A stretch of 64,000 bases of DNA, taken from an uncultured Opitutia bacterium (GTDB lineage Bacteria; Verrucomicrobiota; Verrucomicrobiia; Opitutales; Opitutaceae). The stretch is from the NCBI GenBank assembly GCA_903896015.1, contig CAITWF010000027.1, positions 62,001 through 126,000 of the forward strand. Direction: 5' to 3'. The notes below the pieces were generated by a model that worked only from the letters and a program-made list of their open reading frames with translations, had not been told where the DNA came from and searched no databases. The translations under genes and the position numbers were made by a program. This document shows positions 1-8,806 of this stretch, piece by piece. Within the stretch, counting starts at the first letter, position 1, and each line of letters begins with the position of its first letter.

Positions 1-52
1 CGCCCTCGATCTGTTTGAGATCGAATCCGCGAAGTTGTCGGCGCTTGGGCAT
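1..52 (-). CDS. N-terminal fragment of an unidentified gene leaving the window
   Basis: An ATG on the minus strand at position 52 opens a frame (MPKRRQLRGFDLKQIEG) that runs off the left edge without a stop. It begins 7 bases after the stop of the upstream FAD oxidoreductase gene, so it may be the next gene of the same transcript. Only 17 residues are visible and I do not recognise the family. No clear Shine-Dalgarno sequence precedes the ATG. It could also be chance. Confidence 0.35.
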   Translation of the reverse strand, partial: MPKRRQLRGFDLKQIEG

Positions 53-59
53 GGACGCG

Positions 60-1643
60 TCAGCGTTTCGCCGCCGGCACCGGCTTCGTCCATTCCAGCA
101 ACTGCCCGTCCGCGAGCAGCCGCGCGCGCAGTTTCGGGTAGTCGATCCTCTGCACCGCCACGCCCTCGTCGATCGCCTGCACCGCCGCCGTCGCCGAGGA
201 CTGCCCGAGAATCATGAACACCGGCTCCATTCGGATCGAACCGTAGGCGATGTGCGAGGCTGAGAGGCAAACCGGCACGAAGAGATTCTCGCACTCGCCC
301 GACTTCGGCACGATCGCGCGATACGAAATCGGATAAGGACTCATTGGAGGCACCTGCACATCGCCCTCGTTCTCGACGTGACCGTCCCGCACGATCCGGC
401 GGGCGTTGTGCGAATCCATGTTGTAGGCGGCCAGTCCCACGGCGTCGTCAATGACTTCGACGCGGCGGCAGTTTTTTTCGCTCATCACGAAGTCGGAAAT
501 CATCCGCCGCGCCTCACGGACGTAGAGTTGATGCGGCCAACCACCACTGTCGGTAAACTCATCCTTCGTCAGACCCCATTCACCCATCTCGGCGCGGATC
601 GAAGCCGGCACGCGGGGACTCGTGGCAAGATAAGTCAGAAACCCACGCACGTAATCGAGGTGTTCACGGTAGATTTTTTCCCGCTCGGCATATCTCGCCT
701 CCGGCCATGGGTAGCTGCCGCCGATAAAGTCTGTCGAGAACGCACCGTTGTTGTTGATATCGGTCTTCTCCGGCGTAACCAAATCGATCTTGATCAGCTG
801 TTTCAACGTCAGCGTCTTTCCCGCCGCCGCGATCGCCTCGAAGTAGCGGCCGAGCAGTTCATACTTCGACGGATCGTAGTTAGCCGGCGCGTCGATCGGC
901 TTGCGATTGGCCGGATTCTTGGTGAGGCAGAGCCGCAAATTATAAGCCTGCACGCAACGATCGCCGTCGCCTTCGCGGCCAAGCGGTTCTGCCTGGATGA
1001 ACGGCAGCAGCCCGCTCGCCGCGTCACCCGGCTTCACGTAGGGATCGACCGCCACGAGAAACTGGTGCTTCGGCGTCGTGCCACGCACGCCATCGAGCGT
1101 CTCGCCGTAGGTCGCGTTGGCCTCGCGCCCGACAAAATAGCTCACGCCCGCCTTGGCCATCAGGTCACCCTCGTAGGTGGCATCGACAAACATTTTTGCC
1201 CGGTAAACGTCGCCACCCTCAGTTGAAATTTCGACGATGCGAGCACCAGATTTTTTTACTGAAGCAAGCCGCTGATTAAAACGAGCGATCACTTTCGCCT
1301 CCGCCAGAAGTGCGTAAAATTCGCGCTCCGCCACGCTCGGCTCGAACGTCCATGCCTCGTCCCTGCCATAGTGCTTGCCTAGGCTCCGGTAGAATTCCCG
1401 AGAGAGTCCGCCAATTGCGGATTTGTTACCGATGTCGGTGAACCCGAGCCCGCCCGAAGTGAGCCCGCCGAGATGCCGGCCCGGCTCCACAACGATCGCG
1501 CAGCGGCCTAGCTTCGCCGTCTGCACCGCCGCAATCACCCCGGCCGACGTGCCGCCGAAAACACACACGTCCATCGTGATAATTTCGGACCGGACCGCAA
1601 CGACAGCCCCCAGCCAGAGGAGGAACAGTTTTGTTCGTCTCAT
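60..1643 (-). CDS. exported FAD-dependent oxidoreductase (FAD_oxidored family)
   Basis: A 527-residue protein. The start is placed at the ATG at 1643, because the residues after it (MRRTKLFLLWLGAVVAVRSE) form a typical signal peptide; the longer frame runs back into rnhC. Just after the signal comes a dinucleotide-binding motif (VFGGTSAGVIAA, about residues 28-39) followed by ERGRHLGG-like FAD contacts (EPGRHLGGLTSGGLG). This arrangement is characteristic of the FAD_oxidored family (PF12831), often found in carbohydrate-degrading Verrucomicrobia and Bacteroidetes and sometimes labelled xanthan lyase-like. It lies one base after the rnhC stop, so the two are probably co-transcribed. The substrate is unknown; an exported sugar or polyol oxidoreductase is an inference. 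Confidence 0.85.
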   Translation of the reverse strand: MRRTKLFLLWLGAVVAVRSEIITMDVCVFGGTSAGVIAAVQTAKLGRCAIVVEPGRHLGGLTSGGLGFTDIGNKSAIGGLSREFYRSLGKHYGRDEAWTFEPSVAEREFYALLAEAKVIARFNQRLASVKKSGARIVEISTEGGDVYRAKMFVDATYEGDLMAKAGVSYFVGREANATYGETLDGVRGTTPKHQFLVAVDPYVKPGDAASGLLPFIQAEPLGREGDGDRCVQAYNLRLCLTKNPANRKPIDAPANYDPSKYELLGRYFEAIAAAGKTLTLKQLIKIDLVTPEKTDINNNGAFSTDFIGGSYPWPEARYAEREKIYREHLDYVRGFLTYLATSPRVPASIRAEMGEWGLTKDEFTDSGGWPHQLYVREARRMISDFVMSEKNCRRVEVIDDAVGLAAYNMDSHNARRIVRDGHVENEGDVQVPPMSPYPISYRAIVPKSGECENLFVPVCLSASHIAYGSIRMEPVFMILGQSSATAAVQAIDEGVAVQRIDYPKLRARLLADGQLLEWTKPVPAAKR

Positions 1644-1644
1644 G

Positions 1645-2655
1645 TTAATTCCACTCTGTTTTTTCCTTCGGCTCGGGAAGCGGCAACTCTTCGAGTTTGC
1701 CCGCGTCTTTGACCACCTCGTAGGCCGTGCGGAAATGCAGCTTCGCAAATTCGCCCAGAGCCCGAACCCCAAACTTATTGATGATTTCGTGCGCCTGTTG
1801 CTTCACCAGCGGACCGGCACCCTTTTGGAGTTTTGCGCCAAACTTTTTTGAAAGCAGGTGCATCTGCCGCACGAACTCTGCCCGAGCGACGACGGACGCC
1901 GCTGCGACGACCGGGTCTTCCTCGGCCTTCGTACGCATCGCCAGATCGAAGTCTTTCACGCCTTTCTTCTTCAGCTCGTTCTGCACGAGCGGTGATGTCG
2001 TAAACTGATCGAGCAGGCCGCGCGGCACGCGCTTCACCGTGAGCGCCTGCTCGAGCGCGGTGGCATGCTGCCACGCAAGGAGTCGGTTGAGATTCGCGCC
2101 GGGGCGCGACATCAGCTCGTTGTATTTTGGCATGCCGCAAAAACAGACGCGCACGGCGACGCCCTTGGTCTCGCGAATCAACTTGTCGAGTTTGATGATT
2201 TGGGTCTCGGCGATTTTCTTTGAGTCCTTCACCCCCGCGGCAATCCATGCATCGATTGCAGGCTTGTCCGCGATCACAGTCGCCGCGATCACCGGGCCGA
2301 AAAAATCACCCTTGCCGCTCTCGTCGAGTCCGGCGTGCGACTCGAACCAATCCGGGTGCAGCACCTCGTCGTAACCGAGTTTCGCGGCGCCGGTGATCTC
2401 CGGCTCAAGCACGTCGCGCACGAACTCCTCGGTGCCTTTGCCGGCGACGACGACCTTGCCGCTCGTATAGGCGCTGACGTTCACCTTCAGATGATCGGCC
2501 TTATAGGCGAAATGCGTGTAGCCGACCTCGAACGGCGTCCAACCGCGCGCCTCAAGCAGCGCGCCCAGTTTCTTCATCTGGGTGTCGTCGAGTTTCGCTG
2601 TATAAGATGCGAGTCTCTTTGGTGGCTCTGGCTCATCGGAAAATTTCTTCGCCAT
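1645..2655 (-). CDS. rnhC: ribonuclease HIII
   Basis: A 336-residue protein that cleaves the RNA strand of RNA-DNA hybrids. The ATG at 2655 (MAKKFSDEPEPP) is chosen because the upstream in-frame extension lies in a repeat-like intergenic element. Residues 1 to about 95 form the N-terminal TBP-like substrate-binding domain that separates RNase HIII from HII. The catalytic motif GLDESGKGDFFGP is at about 109-121 (Asp111, Glu112), followed by KDSKK near 143-147 with a further acidic residue. The C-terminal part carries the AAASVVARAEF helix of the RNase H2/H3 fold. It is divergent from mutY across a 104-base gap, so two DNA-maintenance genes face each other. Confidence 0.93.
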   Translation of the reverse strand: MAKKFSDEPEPPKRLASYTAKLDDTQMKKLGALLEARGWTPFEVGYTHFAYKADHLKVNVSAYTSGKVVVAGKGTEEFVRDVLEPEITGAAKLGYDEVLHPDWFESHAGLDESGKGDFFGPVIAATVIADKPAIDAWIAAGVKDSKKIAETQIIKLDKLIRETKGVAVRVCFCGMPKYNELMSRPGANLNRLLAWQHATALEQALTVKRVPRGLLDQFTTSPLVQNELKKKGVKDFDLAMRTKAEEDPVVAAASVVARAEFVRQMHLLSKKFGAKLQKGAGPLVKQQAHEIINKFGVRALGEFAKLHFRTAYEVVKDAGKLEELPLPEPKEKTEWN

Positions 2656-2664
2656 GCAGGAATC

Positions 2665-2748
2665 GCCGCAAAAAGGCGCGGAAAGCGCAAAAAAGAAAAC
2701 TCCGCGATCGCCGGGTATTTTCTTGCGACTTCTGGGTCTCTTTGTGGC
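2665..2748. repeat. imperfect inverted-arm intergenic element (copy A)
   Basis: The gap between rnhC and mutY is almost filled by two arms of about 26 bases (2665-2690 and 2723-2748) that pair imperfectly (about 19 of 26 positions) around an AT-rich centre. The style (GCCGCAAAAAGGCG... against ...CTCTTTGTGGC) resembles the elements at 21967-22026 and 25489-25557. It sits in the divergent promoter region, so it could affect expression of both genes. Confidence 0.5.
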
Positions 2749-2759
2749 CAATCCTTTAA

Positions 2760-3899
2760 ATGCCGCGCGATTCCGCCTCCGTCTTCACGGCTTCCGCGCC
2801 GGACTTCCAACGCGCCCTGCTCGCGTGGTATCGCGCCAGCGCCCGCGCCCTACCGTGGCGCGAGTCACCGTCGCTCTACAAAACGGTCGTCAGCGAGTTC
2901 ATGCTCCAGCAGACACAGGTGAAGACCGTGCTACCCTATTTTGCCCGCTGGCTCGACGCTTTGCCGAACTTCGCCGCGCTCGCTGCCGCACCCGAGTCAC
3001 GCGTGCTGAAACTTTGGGAAGGCCTCGGCTATTACTCGCGCGCGCGAAACCTGCACAAACTCGCGCAACAGCTCAACGCTTTGCCAGCCGAGCCGCGCAC
3101 GCCCGCTGAATGGCGCGAACTTCCCGGCGTCGGCCCCTACACCGCCGCCGCGATCACGAGCATTTCCTTCAGCGCGCCGGCCGCCTGCGTCGACGGTAAC
3201 GTCGTCCGCGTCCTCGCGCGACTCACCGCCGAAGCGACGGAGTTTCGCGACAGCGCCAGCGCCGCGAAAGTCTTCACGCCACTGGCGGAAGCAATCCTCA
3301 CCGTCGAATCGCCAGGCGATCACAATCAAGCGATGATGGAGCTCGGTGCGACCGTCTGCTTCCGCCAAAACCCGCTCTGTCTTACCTGCCCGGTGCGCGT
3401 ATTCTGCGCCGGCGTCCGCACGGGTGAACCAGAGAGTTTTCCGCGACTTGCGGCCAAGAAAATGGAGCAGCGCTCCGTCGTACGCGTGTGGTGCGAACGG
3501 CGCGGCGCGCTCCTCCTGCATCGTGCCGAAGCCGGCGCGCGACGCTTCGCCAACATCCACGAACTGCCCACGCCCGAGCAAGCCAGCCTGGATCCGAAAA
3601 ACGCCGTGCGCGGTCCGCTCCTCGCGACGAAGCGCCGCGGCATCACTCGTTTTCAAATCACCGAATCGATCCACGAAGTCGCGGCACCACGCGGAAAGAC
3701 TCCTGCCGGAGCCGTGTGGGTGCGGGTCGCCGAGCTCAACGACGTCACGCTGTCCGGCCCGCACCGCCGCTGGATCACAGAAATTTTGCAGCGCGAAACC
3801 GCACGCGCAATTAAATCTTCTGCGCCAGCAGAGCCTCGACGTGCGACTTCGAGACTTTCACGTCGTCGACCGTCAGACGCGGACCGAACTCCAGCGTGA
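2760..3899 (+). CDS. mutY: A/G-specific adenine glycosylase
   Basis: A 379-residue base-excision enzyme removing adenine mispaired with 8-oxoguanine. The HhH-GPD fold is clear: SEFMLQQTQV carries the catalytic Glu46, the helix-hairpin-helix is ELPGVGPYTAAA (120-130), and ACVDGNVVRV carries the conserved Asp145. The [4Fe-4S] loop is complete, with Cys200, Cys207, Cys210 and Cys216 in the C-x6-C-x2-C-x5-C spacing. The rest resembles the NUDIX-like 8-oxoG recognition domain. The frame overlaps the converging TIM-barrel gene by 89 bases, and its last 30 or so residues (rich in R, S, P) look low-complexity, so the natural end may have been lost or extended. Confidence 0.93.
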   Translation: MPRDSASVFTASAPDFQRALLAWYRASARALPWRESPSLYKTVVSEFMLQQTQVKTVLPYFARWLDALPNFAALAAAPESRVLKLWEGLGYYSRARNLHKLAQQLNALPAEPRTPAEWRELPGVGPYTAAAITSISFSAPAACVDGNVVRVLARLTAEATEFRDSASAAKVFTPLAEAILTVESPGDHNQAMMELGATVCFRQNPLCLTCPVRVFCAGVRTGEPESFPRLAAKKMEQRSVVRVWCERRGALLLHRAEAGARRFANIHELPTPEQASLDPKNAVRGPLLATKRRGITRFQITESIHEVAAPRGKTPAGAVWVRVAELNDVTLSGPHRRWITEILQRETARAIKSSAPAEPRRATSRLSRRRPSDADRTPA

Positions 3900-4761
3900 G
3901 CCGATGTTCTGGCCGCCAGAATTCACTGACCATCTTGAAATCGATGTGCCCCGAACCGATCGGCTGGTGATCGTTGCCGGCGGCGCTCACATCATGCAGA
4001 TGAAAACCGATCAAGCTCGGCGCCATCTTCGTGAGGTGCGCGCGATGATTGAGCAGGCCCATCCCTTCCTTGATGTCGGCGTGGCCGGTGTCGTGCCAGT
4101 AGCCCAGCGGTGCCGTCGGCGGAAAACTCGAAATAAATTCTGCGTAATCCGCATCGATCGGCAACTCCTCGAATTTTTCGCGGTTCTCGAAACCGAGTTT
4201 CACGCCCTTATCGGTCGCGTACGCGAGCACTTCGTTGATGCTCGCCTTCACTTGGGCCCAGAAGGGCGGCATCCGCTTGCGAAGTTTCACGAGGCATTTC
4301 GCCAACAGCGCGTGATAGGCCTTGTCGTCAGACGTGCGCCCCGCATCCGGGTGATCTCGCAGGTAGACGCGCAAATCGCGCGCCGGGTTGAACCAAAAAA
4401 ACGAAACGCTTCCCAAGTGGCAGACGAGCACGCCCGACCTCACCTGCGCCGCAAAATCGATCGAGCGCTTCGTATGGCGCAGCCATTGGTCGTGCTCCTG
4501 GTGGGCGCTCACGGACGGTTCAAATAGGTTCGGCGCCGGTTGCACCACGCCGGTCGGCAGTGGGCAAAAATTGTGGGTCGACGAGACCTTTACGACGCCT
4601 TCCTCAACCGCCCGGATGATCCCCGGCACGAGTGTGATACGAATGCCATGACTCAGTTCGACGTGTTCGAAGCCCAGCCCCGCCATCTCTTCCAGCATCG
4701 CGTAGCCGTCCTTGTGGCGGTGCGAACACCAACTGGTGGAAAGGGCTAGGATCGGTTTCAC
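3811..4761 (-). CDS. sugar phosphate isomerase/epimerase-like TIM-barrel protein
   Basis: A 316-residue protein of the xylose isomerase-like TIM-barrel superfamily (PF01261). Visible landmarks are the N-terminal strand LALSTSWCS, GFEHVELSHG, the metal-ligand style segments VKLGFENRE and YWHDTGHADI, and IGFHLHDVSA, then LEFGPRLTVDDV near the end. The spacing of the Glu, Asp-x-x-His, His and Glu ligands fits an endonuclease IV/xylose isomerase-type metal site. There is no signal peptide, so it is cytoplasmic. The reaction and substrate cannot be named from sequence. It converges on mutY with an 89-base overlap. Confidence 0.8.
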   Translation of the reverse strand: MKPILALSTSWCSHRHKDGYAMLEEMAGLGFEHVELSHGIRITLVPGIIRAVEEGVVKVSSTHNFCPLPTGVVQPAPNLFEPSVSAHQEHDQWLRHTKRSIDFAAQVRSGVLVCHLGSVSFFWFNPARDLRVYLRDHPDAGRTSDDKAYHALLAKCLVKLRKRMPPFWAQVKASINEVLAYATDKGVKLGFENREKFEELPIDADYAEFISSFPPTAPLGYWHDTGHADIKEGMGLLNHRAHLTKMAPSLIGFHLHDVSAAGNDHQPIGSGHIDFKMVSEFWRPEHRLTLEFGPRLTVDDVKVSKSHVEALLAQKI

Positions 4762-4822
4762 GCTGGAATCTTCAAAGACGAAGCGTCACGCCGGGAAGTT
4801 GCACGAGCAAAAACTAGTTAAG

Positions 4823-4860
4823 AAACAAAAAACCGCGCTACCGACTAATCGGTGGCGCGG
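4823..4860 (-). terminator. intrinsic terminator downstream of rpsU
   Basis: A strong hairpin occupies 4833-4860: CCGCGCTACCGA pairs with TCGGTGGCGCGG (one T-G wobble) around CTAA. On the minus strand it is followed by a T-rich run (complement of AAACAAAAAA at 4823-4832). Its position 39 bases after the rpsU stop, and its orientation, fit a Rho-independent terminator for rpsU. Confidence 0.8.
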
Positions 4861-4898
4861 CAAAGTGTAAGCGCGGCGGGTTCGCCGCAAACGCTCGC

Positions 4899-5096
4899 TT
4901 ATTCCGCGTAGCGGCGGCGGAGCATTTGGGTGAAGGCCTGAACCTTCTCCTTGCGGCGACGCTTTTCGCAGGGCTTCTCATAGTAGCGCTTCGCGCGGGT
5001 GCCCTTGATGATGTTCTCGCGATCGAGCTTCTTCTTCATACGGCGCAGGGCGCGATCGATGGGCTCGTTTTTGCGGATTTTGATTTCGATGGACAT
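4899..5096 (-). CDS. rpsU: 30S ribosomal protein S21
   Basis: A 65-residue, strongly basic protein. MSIEIKIRKNEPIDRALRRM is the classic S21 N-terminus, followed by the KRYYEKPCEKRRRK segment and an Arg-rich end. The ATG at 5096 is preferred over an upstream in-frame start because it gives the family's usual length. S21 binds the small subunit near the 3' end of 16S rRNA and helps initiation. It is followed by a good intrinsic terminator and appears to be a single-gene unit, divergent from dnaE. Confidence 0.95.
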   Translation of the reverse strand: MSIEIKIRKNEPIDRALRRMKKKLDRENIIKGTRAKRYYEKPCEKRRRKEKVQAFTQMLRRRYAE

Positions 5097-5215
5097 GTGA
5101 ACGGACGTGTTGGTGAAAGGAAAAGCCGACAACTAGGCCAATCCGCGCGGCCTGCGTCAATGGCTTTTTTCCCTCCTTGCGCGCAGCCCGCGATGGGCTT
5201 GTTTGAACCCCTCCC

Positions 5216-8200
5216 GTGCCGTCTGCCGACAAAAATTTCGTCCACCTCCACGTCCACTCGGACTACAGCCTCCTCGACGGCTGCTGCCGTATCGACCGCC
5301 TCATGGACAGAGCGCTTGAGCTAGGAATGCCCGCCCTCGCCCTCACCGACCACGGCAACCTCTACGGCGCGATCGAATTCTACAACCAAGCCAAGGCCAA
5401 GGGCATCAAACCTCTCATCGGCTGCGAACTCTACCTCGTCGAAACCTCCCGCCTCGAGAAAAAAGGCCGCAACGACGACGAGGGCAAAAGCATCTTCCAC
5501 CTCGGACTGCTCGCCAAGAATCTCACCGGCTACCAGAATCTCCTCAAACTCGTCTCGGACGCGCACCTGAAGGGTTTCTATTACAAGCCGCGCACCGACA
5601 TCGACACGCTCGCCCAATTTTCCGCGGGCCTGATCGGATTTACTGGCTGCCTCGCCTCGCTCGTCCCGCAACGGCTGCTGGCCGGGGACTACGAAGCCGC
5701 CCGCAAAGCTTGCGCCCGATTCGTAGAAATCTTCGGCCGCGAAAACTATTTCGTCGAAATCCAGGACCACGGCATCCCCGAGCAGCGCCAAATCATCCCC
5801 GGACTCCTCAGGCTCGCCGAGGAATTTAAGCTTAACGTGATCTGCACGAACGACGTTCACTACGTCCGCGCGCAGGACTCCGGCCCACACGATGCGATGC
5901 TTTGCATCCAAACGGGTGCGAAAATCGACGACGAAAAACGCATGCGATTCGATGGCACGCAGTTTTTCCTGAAATCGCGTGATGAGATGGCCAAGCTCTT
6001 CGCCGAGGTTCCGGAATCGCTGACGAACACCCAGCTCGTCGCCGAGATGTGCGACCTCGCGATCCCGTTTCCCAAAGGCAGCGAGCGCTACCCGAAATAT
6101 CCGCTCCCGACCGAGGTCAAAACCGATCGTATGGGTTACCTCAAAGACTTGTGCATAGCGGGCCTCAAGAAACGCTACGGCCTAGACTACGCATCGCCTG
6201 AAAAACACGCCGATCCCGCGCTCGGCAAGACCCTCGTCGATCGCCTCGACTTTGAACTCTCGATCATCGGCAAGACCGGGTTTATCGACTACTTTCTCGT
6301 CGTCTGGGATTTCATCGACTGGGCCAAGCATCACGGCATACCCGTCGGGCCCGGCCGCGGCTCCGGCGCCGGCTGCATCGTCGCCTACCTGCTCGGCATC
6401 ACGAATCTCGACCCGCTGCGATTCAAACTCCTCTTCGAGCGCTTTCTCAACCCCGAACGCGTTTCGCCGCCCGACTTCGACATCGACTTCTGCATGCGCC
6501 GCCGCGGCGAAGTAATCGACTACGTCCGCCAGAAATACGGCAACGACTGCGTCGCGAACATCATTACCTACGGGACGCTCGGCGCGAAGATGGTTATCCG
6601 CGACGTGTCGCGCGTCCATAACCTCCCCTACGCCGACGCCGATCGCCTCGCGAAAATGATTCCGGACGAGCTGAACATCACGCTCGAGTCCGCCCGCGAG
6701 AAGTCTGCCGAACTCCGCGACGAAGTTTCCAAGAATCCTGTCGCCAAGAAAATCTTTGAACAGGGCCTCGTGCTCGAGGGCATGGTGCGCAACACCGGCA
6801 AGCACGCCGCCGGCATCATCATCACCGACCGGCCGCTCGAGGAATTTGTCCCGCTTACGTTGCAGGAAGGCGATGTCACCGTGCAGTTCGACATGAACGC
6901 CGTCGGCAAGCTCGGCTTGCTGAAGATGGACTTTCTCGGCCTCAAGACGCTCACCGTCATCGCCGACGCCGTCGACAACATCCGCCGCACCGCCGATCCA
7001 AAGTTCGACATCGAGACGATTCCGCTGGAGGACGCGAAGACGTTTGCGCTCCTCAACTCCGGCCGCACGACCGGCGTGTTTCAGTTGGAATCCGGCGGCA
7101 TGCAAAATCTCTGTCGCCAGATCGGTCTCTCCTCGATCGATGAAATTGTGGCACTCATCGCGCTCTACCGCCCCGGCCCGATGGAGTGGATTCCGGATTA
7201 TGTGCGCGGAAAAAAAGATCCGACCACGGTTAAATTTCCGCACAAGCTCCTTGAGGACGTCTGCCGCGAAACCTATGGCGTGATGGTTTATCAGGAGCAG
7301 GTCATGGAAGCCGCGAAGATCATCGCGGGCTACACGCTGGGCGGCGCCGACATGCTCCGGCGTGCGATGGGTAAGAAGGACGAAAAGGCGATGGCGGCCG
7401 AGCGCACCAAATTCGTTGAGGGCGCGAAGAAGGTGAATAACATCGACGCGAAAACCGCCGACTCGATCTTCGACATCCTAAATAAATTCGCCGGCTACGG
7501 CTTCAACAAATCCCACTCCGCCGCCTACGCGATTCTCAGCTACCAGACCGGTTTTCTGAAGGCGAATTACCCGGTGCAGTTCATGGCGGCCATGCTCAGC
7601 TCCGAACTCGGAAACTCGGAAAAAGTCTCCCACTTCGTTGCGGAGTCCGAGGCGATGGGTCTCACGGTGCTTGGCCCCGATGTGAACGAGTCTCGCGAAA
7701 TGTTCACGCCCGTCGGCGCGAAGATCCGCTTCGGCCTCGCCGGCGTGAAGGGCGTCGGCGAGCTCGCCGCGCAGAAGATCATCGAGGAACGCGAGAAGAA
7801 CGGCCCCTATGGCGACTTCGATGATTTCGCGAAGCGGGTCGACGGCCGCGCGATCAACAAGCGCGTGCTCGAGCATCTGGTGAAGACCGGCGCATTCGAT
7901 TTCAGTGGCGCGCCGCGCAAGTCACTCTTCGATGACATCGACGGCGCGATTGCCGGCGCCGCCTCCGCCGCGCGAGACAAGGCCGCCGGCCAACACAGCT
8001 TCCTCGACATGCTCGCCGAGGAGGCCCCGAACAAAAATGGCAATGGCAAGGCCGCGACGAAAGCCGCGCCCAACGGCGCGCCGACTCCCACGGTCCATTC
8101 GACGGCAGGAGATTTTTCTCCAAACGAGCGCCTCGCCTTCGAGAAGGAACTGCTCGGCTTCTACGTTACCGGCCATCCGATGAACGCCTACGTCGGCATC

Positions 8201-8806
8201 GCCGACGCGCTCGACACGTTCGCCGTCGAAGAATTGTTACAGCAGCCCGATCGCACGGAGTTCCGCCTCTGCGGCATCGCTAGCAACCTAGTGAAGAAGC
8301 TCTCGAAAAAGGACAACCGCCCGTGGGTCGCCTTCACGCTCGCGACGAAGAAAGTCTCGCTCGCGCTCAATATGTTTGCCGACTCCTACGAGAACTACGG
8401 CGCTTCGCTCGCCGAGGGCGCGCTCGTGCTGGTGCAAGGCAACATCATCGTCGGGACCGAGGGCCCGCGTATCAACGTGAAGGAATGCTACCCGCTCGAC
8501 GTGCAGGTCGCGAGCAACGTCCGCAAGGTCATCTGGCTTCTTCACCCCGCGCATCCCGAACTGCCCACGTTTCTCCACCAACTTCGCGGCACGCTCAACG
8601 CGCAGGTCGGCGATACGCGCGTCGAGTTCGCTTTCGTGTTCGAAAATCGCATCGCACCGATCGCTGAGGCGAGTTCGGCGCTCGCCTGGAAGCTCAACGC
8701 CGCAACATTTCAGCAGCTTCGTTCCCATCCGGCCGTCGCAGGTGTGCAACTCGAAACAAAGCGCCTCGAACTTAAACAGGATCGCCGCTGGTCGAAGCGA
8801 TCGTAG
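5216..8806 (+). CDS. dnaE: DNA polymerase III alpha subunit
   Basis: A 1196-residue replicative polymerase, the usual DnaE length. It starts at a GTG (5216); the PHP motif FVHLHVHSDYSLLDG follows almost at once (about 8-22). The palm shows GPGRGSGAG near 378 and the catalytic pair in PDFDIDF near 419-425, with the third acidic site in KMDFLGLKTL near 571. QLESGGMQ and YQEQVMEAAK are typical of the fingers. An Ala/Lys/Gly/Asn-rich linker at about 940-970 separates the helix-hairpin-helix part from the C-terminal OB fold (FRLCGIASN...PWVAFTLAT). No intein or 3'-5' exonuclease insertion is seen. It overlaps the converging kinase gene by 35 bases. Confidence 0.97.
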   Translation: MPSADKNFVHLHVHSDYSLLDGCCRIDRLMDRALELGMPALALTDHGNLYGAIEFYNQAKAKGIKPLIGCELYLVETSRLEKKGRNDDEGKSIFHLGLLAKNLTGYQNLLKLVSDAHLKGFYYKPRTDIDTLAQFSAGLIGFTGCLASLVPQRLLAGDYEAARKACARFVEIFGRENYFVEIQDHGIPEQRQIIPGLLRLAEEFKLNVICTNDVHYVRAQDSGPHDAMLCIQTGAKIDDEKRMRFDGTQFFLKSRDEMAKLFAEVPESLTNTQLVAEMCDLAIPFPKGSERYPKYPLPTEVKTDRMGYLKDLCIAGLKKRYGLDYASPEKHADPALGKTLVDRLDFELSIIGKTGFIDYFLVVWDFIDWAKHHGIPVGPGRGSGAGCIVAYLLGITNLDPLRFKLLFERFLNPERVSPPDFDIDFCMRRRGEVIDYVRQKYGNDCVANIITYGTLGAKMVIRDVSRVHNLPYADADRLAKMIPDELNITLESAREKSAELRDEVSKNPVAKKIFEQGLVLEGMVRNTGKHAAGIIITDRPLEEFVPLTLQEGDVTVQFDMNAVGKLGLLKMDFLGLKTLTVIADAVDNIRRTADPKFDIETIPLEDAKTFALLNSGRTTGVFQLESGGMQNLCRQIGLSSIDEIVALIALYRPGPMEWIPDYVRGKKDPTTVKFPHKLLEDVCRETYGVMVYQEQVMEAAKIIAGYTLGGADMLRRAMGKKDEKAMAAERTKFVEGAKKVNNIDAKTADSIFDILNKFAGYGFNKSHSAAYAILSYQTGFLKANYPVQFMAAMLSSELGNSEKVSHFVAESEAMGLTVLGPDVNESREMFTPVGAKIRFGLAGVKGVGELAAQKIIEEREKNGPYGDFDDFAKRVDGRAINKRVLEHLVKTGAFDFSGAPRKSLFDDIDGAIAGAASAARDKAAGQHSFLDMLAEEAPNKNGNGKAATKAAPNGAPTPTVHSTAGDFSPNERLAFEKELLGFYVTGHPMNAYVGIADALDTFAVEELLQQPDRTEFRLCGIASNLVKKLSKKDNRPWVAFTLATKKVSLALNMFADSYENYGASLAEGALVLVQGNIIVGTEGPRINVKECYPLDVQVASNVRKVIWLLHPAHPELPTFLHQLRGTLNAQVGDTRVEFAFVFENRIAPIAEASSALAWKLNAATFQQLRSHPAVAGVQLETKRLELKQDRRWSKRS

